Below are positions 3,913-6,624 of a stretch of DNA of 6,624 bases, one piece after another (position 1 is the stretch's first letter; every line of letters starts with the position of its first letter). The notes under the pieces are model-generated. The model ran no database searches and had not been told where the DNA came from. It was given only the letters and a program-made list of their open reading frames with translations. The translations under genes and the position numbers were made by a program. The stretch comes from Holosporales bacterium. Its GTDB lineage: Bacteria > Pseudomonadota > Alphaproteobacteria > BNTO01. The DNA is taken from positions 1 through 6,624 of the forward strand of contig JAISXM010000084.1 in assembly GCA_031270515.1 (NCBI GenBank). Direction: 5' to 3'.

Positions 3913-6291
3913 TTGTTAGTTCCTTGTACGTTGAAAAATTTGTTTTGCATGTGTTGTTCTTTTACCTTGCTTGTCGGAGAGCTTGGATGGTGCGCACAAA
4001 CTCAATCTAGTGATGATAGCGCTCTTGCGTCAAAGGAGCCTGCTATCAGCTCCGCCGCTGATTCGAACGGGACACCAGAGGAATCAACTCACAGCCATTC
4101 GAACGGGACGCCAGATGTTTCTAGCCATTCGAACGGGACGTCAGAGGAATCCGGCCATTATAACGGTACGTCAAAGGAAGATGACCCCAAAGCATCGAAA
4201 GGATTGGACTCGTTTAAGTACGTGTCGGAAGCTCAGATTTCCCCATACGTAGTAAAAATAAATGGAAATATCCCGTTAAATTTGCTTAACGACTTGACTC
4301 GTCAGTCCTCGCTAATACAAGAGAAAGACAAAACTCTTGCAGGCGTGGAAATGGCTCGTAAACGGACTGAAGAGGACAAAGCTTTATTTGAAACTATTTG
4401 CTCGAGGATGGGGTATTTTGATGCCGAAATCCGCATACAAGTAACTCAGGATGGGCGTTTGTTGGGGGATGAGCCTGCATCCCCATCTGAAACGTCCGCA
4501 TCCGCTCATCCATCCAGAGCGTCCTCATCCGCTCATCCATCTGGAGCGTCCTCCGCAATTCATTCACCGAAAGCTTCTTCCGCGCCTGCATCTGAAAATT
4601 CCGCCATTACGCCTACGTCGTCGCCGACCTTGTTCTCTACATCGCCAGCCCCATCTTCCGATGTGCCATTAAAATCAAACACAATAATGATTACCTTCGA
4701 CGTTGACGTAGGGCAGCGGTACACGATTTCGCAAAAAGTGTTGGACAAGAACGACGACGATGGTGCGTACGTCGACAACCACGACCCGTTTACCGACTTA
4801 GAGCAAAAAGAATATACAACCGTAGTTGAAGGGGAGTGCGTCGACTTTTCCAAGATTATGAGCACGAAAAACCGCATAGTAAGCGCTCTGCAAAATAAAG
4901 GATATTACTTCGCCTCCGCCAACAACCCGCGCGTCGACATAGACCGCAGCACCAAGCAGGCGACCGTTACTTTCAGCTATACTTGCGGCATGCAAACGAT
5001 GGTGTCCGATGTTCAGGTGTGCGGGGAAGGAAATGTGCCGAAGTCCTTCATTTTGAAGCGCGTATCCTTGGTAAAAGGGGCCATTCTTAAGCCATTTAAC
5101 GTCTCTCACTCGCAAAAGGATCTGTTTAATTCGGGATTATTTTCTGAAGTAAATATTTATGCGACGAAAGATGGCGGGGGGAGTAATAATAATGGTTCAA
5201 ATTCTTTGCTTACTTCCTCCCCCAAATACGACAATGCCGTTGTGCACATTGATGTAGTCCCGGCTCCGCCAAGGACAGTGGGGGCCAGTGCATACATTGC
5301 GGCAAGCGAAGGTGGCATGCTGGCGGTCACCTGGAATCACAAAAACTTCTTAAAAAGAGCGCTCGACGTTGGTACAGTGCTGCGGATTAGCTCGAAAGAG
5401 GCGTCTGCGGTCGCGTACCTGAACAAGCCGGATGCATTTCGCCGATGCCAGGATTTGCACACAGACGTCGCATTCCGACGTTTTAACACGCTGGCATACG
5501 ACGGAGATAAAACGTCGCTCACCGTAGGTTTAGTCCAGCGCCCCAAGCACACCAAGCATAGGCTGACGTTGGCGTTTTTGCCGACTCTGGAGCATGCGAA
5601 TCTGAAGCGTAGCGATGTTGGCGTAAAGCAAACGATATGCGGCGCGTCAATTAATGTGCGCTTGAATACGGCGAATCGCGATAATGCTCCAACGGCGGGG
5701 TTTATTTTCGACTTAAGTTGTCAGCCGTATTTTGGGAAATTCACAAACCTGAGTCAGTCTGCTGAGGTGTCCAGTACAAACGTTATGGGAATATTTACAG
5801 GGTCGATCAAAGGATACGTCCCGCTCGGCAAGGGGGACGGCGATAGTCCGAATCTGACAAACGTGGCGTCGTTTTTATCGTTGGGGCGCATAAGCATATC
5901 TGATTTTAATTGTATCCCTCTTGATAAGCGTTTCTATGGTGGAGGGCGCGACTCCATTCGGGCGTACGGGTACCAGTTGTGCGGGGAGTTGGATAGCGAC
6001 GACAGGCCCGTGGGAGGAGGGACGCTGCTGGAGCTGTGCATAGAGCCTAGGATTCGGCTGTCGGAGAACTTTTCCTCTGTCGTTTTTTTTGAAACGAGCC
6101 GCGTGTACAGAAGCGCGGTTCAGCCAAAATCGTTATATGGCATGGGGATTGGGGTGCGCTATTTTACGCGGTTCGGTCCGATTCGGTTCGACATTGCGTT
6201 TCCTTTTGAGCGTCGTACAAGCAATAAGGATACGAGCAAACGCATAGATCGGCGCTTTCAGTTCTATATAAGTGTTGGGCAATCCTTTTAG
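3913..6291 (+). CDS. tamA: TamA-like Omp85-family outer-membrane translocation protein
   Basis: TamA is the outer-membrane half of the TAM complex, which with TamB assists assembly of some outer-membrane proteins and autotransporters. From the TTG at 3913 the product has 792 residues. A signal peptide (hydrophobic part about 10-22, likely cut after WCA at 28) is followed by a Ser/Thr/Asn/Gly-rich linker to about 95. POTRA1 spans about 108-270 (KINGNIPLNLLNDL at 115-128, MGYFDAEIRI at 166-175, ITFDVDVGQRYTI at 260-272) and is split by an insertion at about 186-254. POTRA2 is at about 273-360 (LQNKGYYFASA at 326-336), POTRA3 at about 363-450 (LFNSGLFSEVNIY at 404-416). The 16-strand barrel starts near PPRTVGASAYIA (452-463) and carries the loop-6 motif RFYGGGRDSIRAYGYQ (673-688) and GIGVRYFTRFGPIRFDIAFP (745-764), ending in a terminal Phe. 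E. coli TamA has 577 residues; the excess comes from linkers. TTG at 3931 (start MKNLFCMCC) gives an equally good signal peptide. No tamB follows. Confidence 0.92.
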   Translation: MLVPCTLKNLFCMCCSFTLLVGELGWCAQTQSSDDSALASKEPAISSAADSNGTPEESTHSHSNGTPDVSSHSNGTSEESGHYNGTSKEDDPKASKGLDSFKYVSEAQISPYVVKINGNIPLNLLNDLTRQSSLIQEKDKTLAGVEMARKRTEEDKALFETICSRMGYFDAEIRIQVTQDGRLLGDEPASPSETSASAHPSRASSSAHPSGASSAIHSPKASSAPASENSAITPTSSPTLFSTSPAPSSDVPLKSNTIMITFDVDVGQRYTISQKVLDKNDDDGAYVDNHDPFTDLEQKEYTTVVEGECVDFSKIMSTKNRIVSALQNKGYYFASANNPRVDIDRSTKQATVTFSYTCGMQTMVSDVQVCGEGNVPKSFILKRVSLVKGAILKPFNVSHSQKDLFNSGLFSEVNIYATKDGGGSNNNGSNSLLTSSPKYDNAVVHIDVVPAPPRTVGASAYIAASEGGMLAVTWNHKNFLKRALDVGTVLRISSKEASAVAYLNKPDAFRRCQDLHTDVAFRRFNTLAYDGDKTSLTVGLVQRPKHTKHRLTLAFLPTLEHANLKRSDVGVKQTICGASINVRLNTANRDNAPTAGFIFDLSCQPYFGKFTNLSQSAEVSSTNVMGIFTGSIKGYVPLGKGDGDSPNLTNVASFLSLGRISISDFNCIPLDKRFYGGGRDSIRAYGYQLCGELDSDDRPVGGGTLLELCIEPRIRLSENFSSVVFFETSRVYRSAVQPKSLYGMGIGVRYFTRFGPIRFDIAFPFERRTSNKDTSKRIDRRFQFYISVGQSF
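4062..4180 (+). repeat. 36/30/30-bp tandem repeat coding for NGT units in TamA
   Basis: Four units start at 4062, 4098, 4128 and 4158, so the first is 36 bp and the next two are 30 bp. Units 1-3 share TTCGAACGGGAC exactly; unit 4 has diverged (TTATAACGGTAC). They code for S-N-G-T, S-N-G-T, S-N-G-T and Y-N-G-T at residues 51-54, 63-66, 73-76 and 83-86, each followed by acidic or Ser residues. All changes keep the reading frame. The array sits in the linker between the signal peptide and POTRA1. Confidence 0.85.
4501..4581 (+). repeat. 27-bp tandem repeat coding for Ser/Ala-rich nonapeptides in TamA
   Basis: Three units at 4501-4527, 4528-4554 and 4555-4581 code for SAHPSRASS, SAHPSGASS and AIHSPKASS (residues 197-223). 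Units 1 and 2 are nearly identical in DNA and unit 3 has diverged. The array is the core of the low-complexity insertion at about 186-254 that splits POTRA1. Confidence 0.85.
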
Positions 6292-6624
6292 AAGGAAAAT
6301 ACAATTACGAAAACATTGTGAATTATTAGGGCTGCAGTGCAGCGGAAGTGTTGCGTATACATAAGGTGTAAGTAAGAATATGTCTGCATGAGGATTTTTC
6401 CGCGCCTTTAGCTAGCATTTTATTGCGAGGAATTAGCCCTGATATCTACTCTCGTGACACAACTGTGTAGGTTCACAAAGATGTGAGACAAATTTGAGCC
6501 CATGAGGTTACTACTCAGCAATGCTATAGCTACGCCCCATGCGCCCCCAGAAGCGTATTCGCTTTAGGCTCGTATAGATGCAGTAGAAGTAAATGGATTT
6601 CGGAGTTTTTGTAGCGCGTCGCTA
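6292..6624. other. non-coding region after tamA, no supported gene
   Basis: I find no gene, tRNA or rRNA that I can support in these 333 bases. Short hairpin-capable repeats are present: GCTGC-AGT-GCAGC at 6331-6343 (40 bases after the tamA stop, no T-run behind it), ACACA-AC-TGTGT at 6457-6468 and AAGCG-TATT-CGCTT at 6551-6564. The first could act as a weak terminator of tamA. An open frame from ATG at 6593 reaches the right edge (MDFGVFVARR), and two minus-strand frames entering from the right stop at about 6564 and 6532; none can be assigned. Confidence 0.5.

Noticed and set aside
3507..3950. 147-codon minus-strand open frame across the vgrG start and the spacer
   Set aside because: It overlaps the conserved start of vgrG in another frame, runs through the divergent spacer and resembles no family.
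3903..4010. 35-codon frame from ATG with a hydrophobic middle, at the start of tamA
   Set aside because: It overlaps the tamA signal peptide in another frame and has no ribosome binding site. The tamA frame alone continues into conserved sequence.
4798..5115. 105-codon minus-strand frame antisense to POTRA2 and POTRA3 of tamA
   Set aside because: The + strand here carries conserved POTRA motifs, and the antisense product has no recognisable feature.
6440..6560. tRNA-like pieces on the minus strand (GGGGCGTAGC, GGGCTCAAAT)
   Set aside because: No cloverleaf can be drawn: the T-arm does not pair, and no acceptor stem or anticodon arm fits at proper spacing.
1..6624. insertion sequence, integrase or attachment site
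   Set aside because: No transposase or recombinase motif, terminal inverted repeats or target-site duplication were seen on either strand.

Overview
The window holds three complete protein-coding genes and two non-coding flanks. It looks like chromosomal DNA of a Gram-negative bacterium. The divergently placed TamA-type outer-membrane protein has three POTRA domains and the C-terminal Omp85 barrel. The type VI secretion spike protein VgrG and the secreted BspA-type leucine-rich repeat protein are a mix often found in host-associated bacteria. The TamA barrel and POTRA sequences read most like alphaproteobacterial versions. With the AT-rich intergenic DNA and weak Shine-Dalgarno signals, this makes me suspect an intracellular or protist-associated alphaproteobacterium (Holosporales-like), but that placement is inference only.

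Layout from left to right. 1-367 is AT-rich non-coding DNA that starts with a GAAG tetranucleotide tract and carries promoter-like elements and three short palindromes. 368-1312 (+) encodes a 314-residue secreted protein with a C-terminal block of BspA-type leucine-rich repeats and an N-terminal two thirds that I do not recognise. A 53-base convergent gap contains a G7/C6 inverted repeat. 1366-3741 (-) is vgrG, 791 residues, with a complete gp27/gp5-like body and a long repeat-built needle that ends in a short hydrophobic tip and has no extra effector domain. 3742-3912 is a divergent intergenic region with a palindrome, a direct repeat and a consensus -35 box on the vgrG side. 3913-6291 (+) is a tamA-like gene of 792 codons, enlarged by low-complexity insertions built from 30-bp and 27-bp tandem repeats. 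6292-6624 has no gene that I can support.

The three products all concern the cell envelope and export, but nothing shows that they form one pathway. VgrG would sit at the tip of the T6SS tube. TamA would help insert outer-membrane proteins or autotransporters, usually together with TamB. The LRR protein carries a Sec signal and is probably periplasmic or surface-exposed. No T6SS adaptor, PAAR protein, effector/immunity pair or tamB is visible, so vgrG and tamA both look like orphans here. The most unusual features are the repeat-built linkers in TamA (an N-terminal NGT-sequon repeat and Ser/Ala/Pro-rich repeats inside POTRA1) and the shift from 8-residue to 15-residue periodicity in the VgrG needle.
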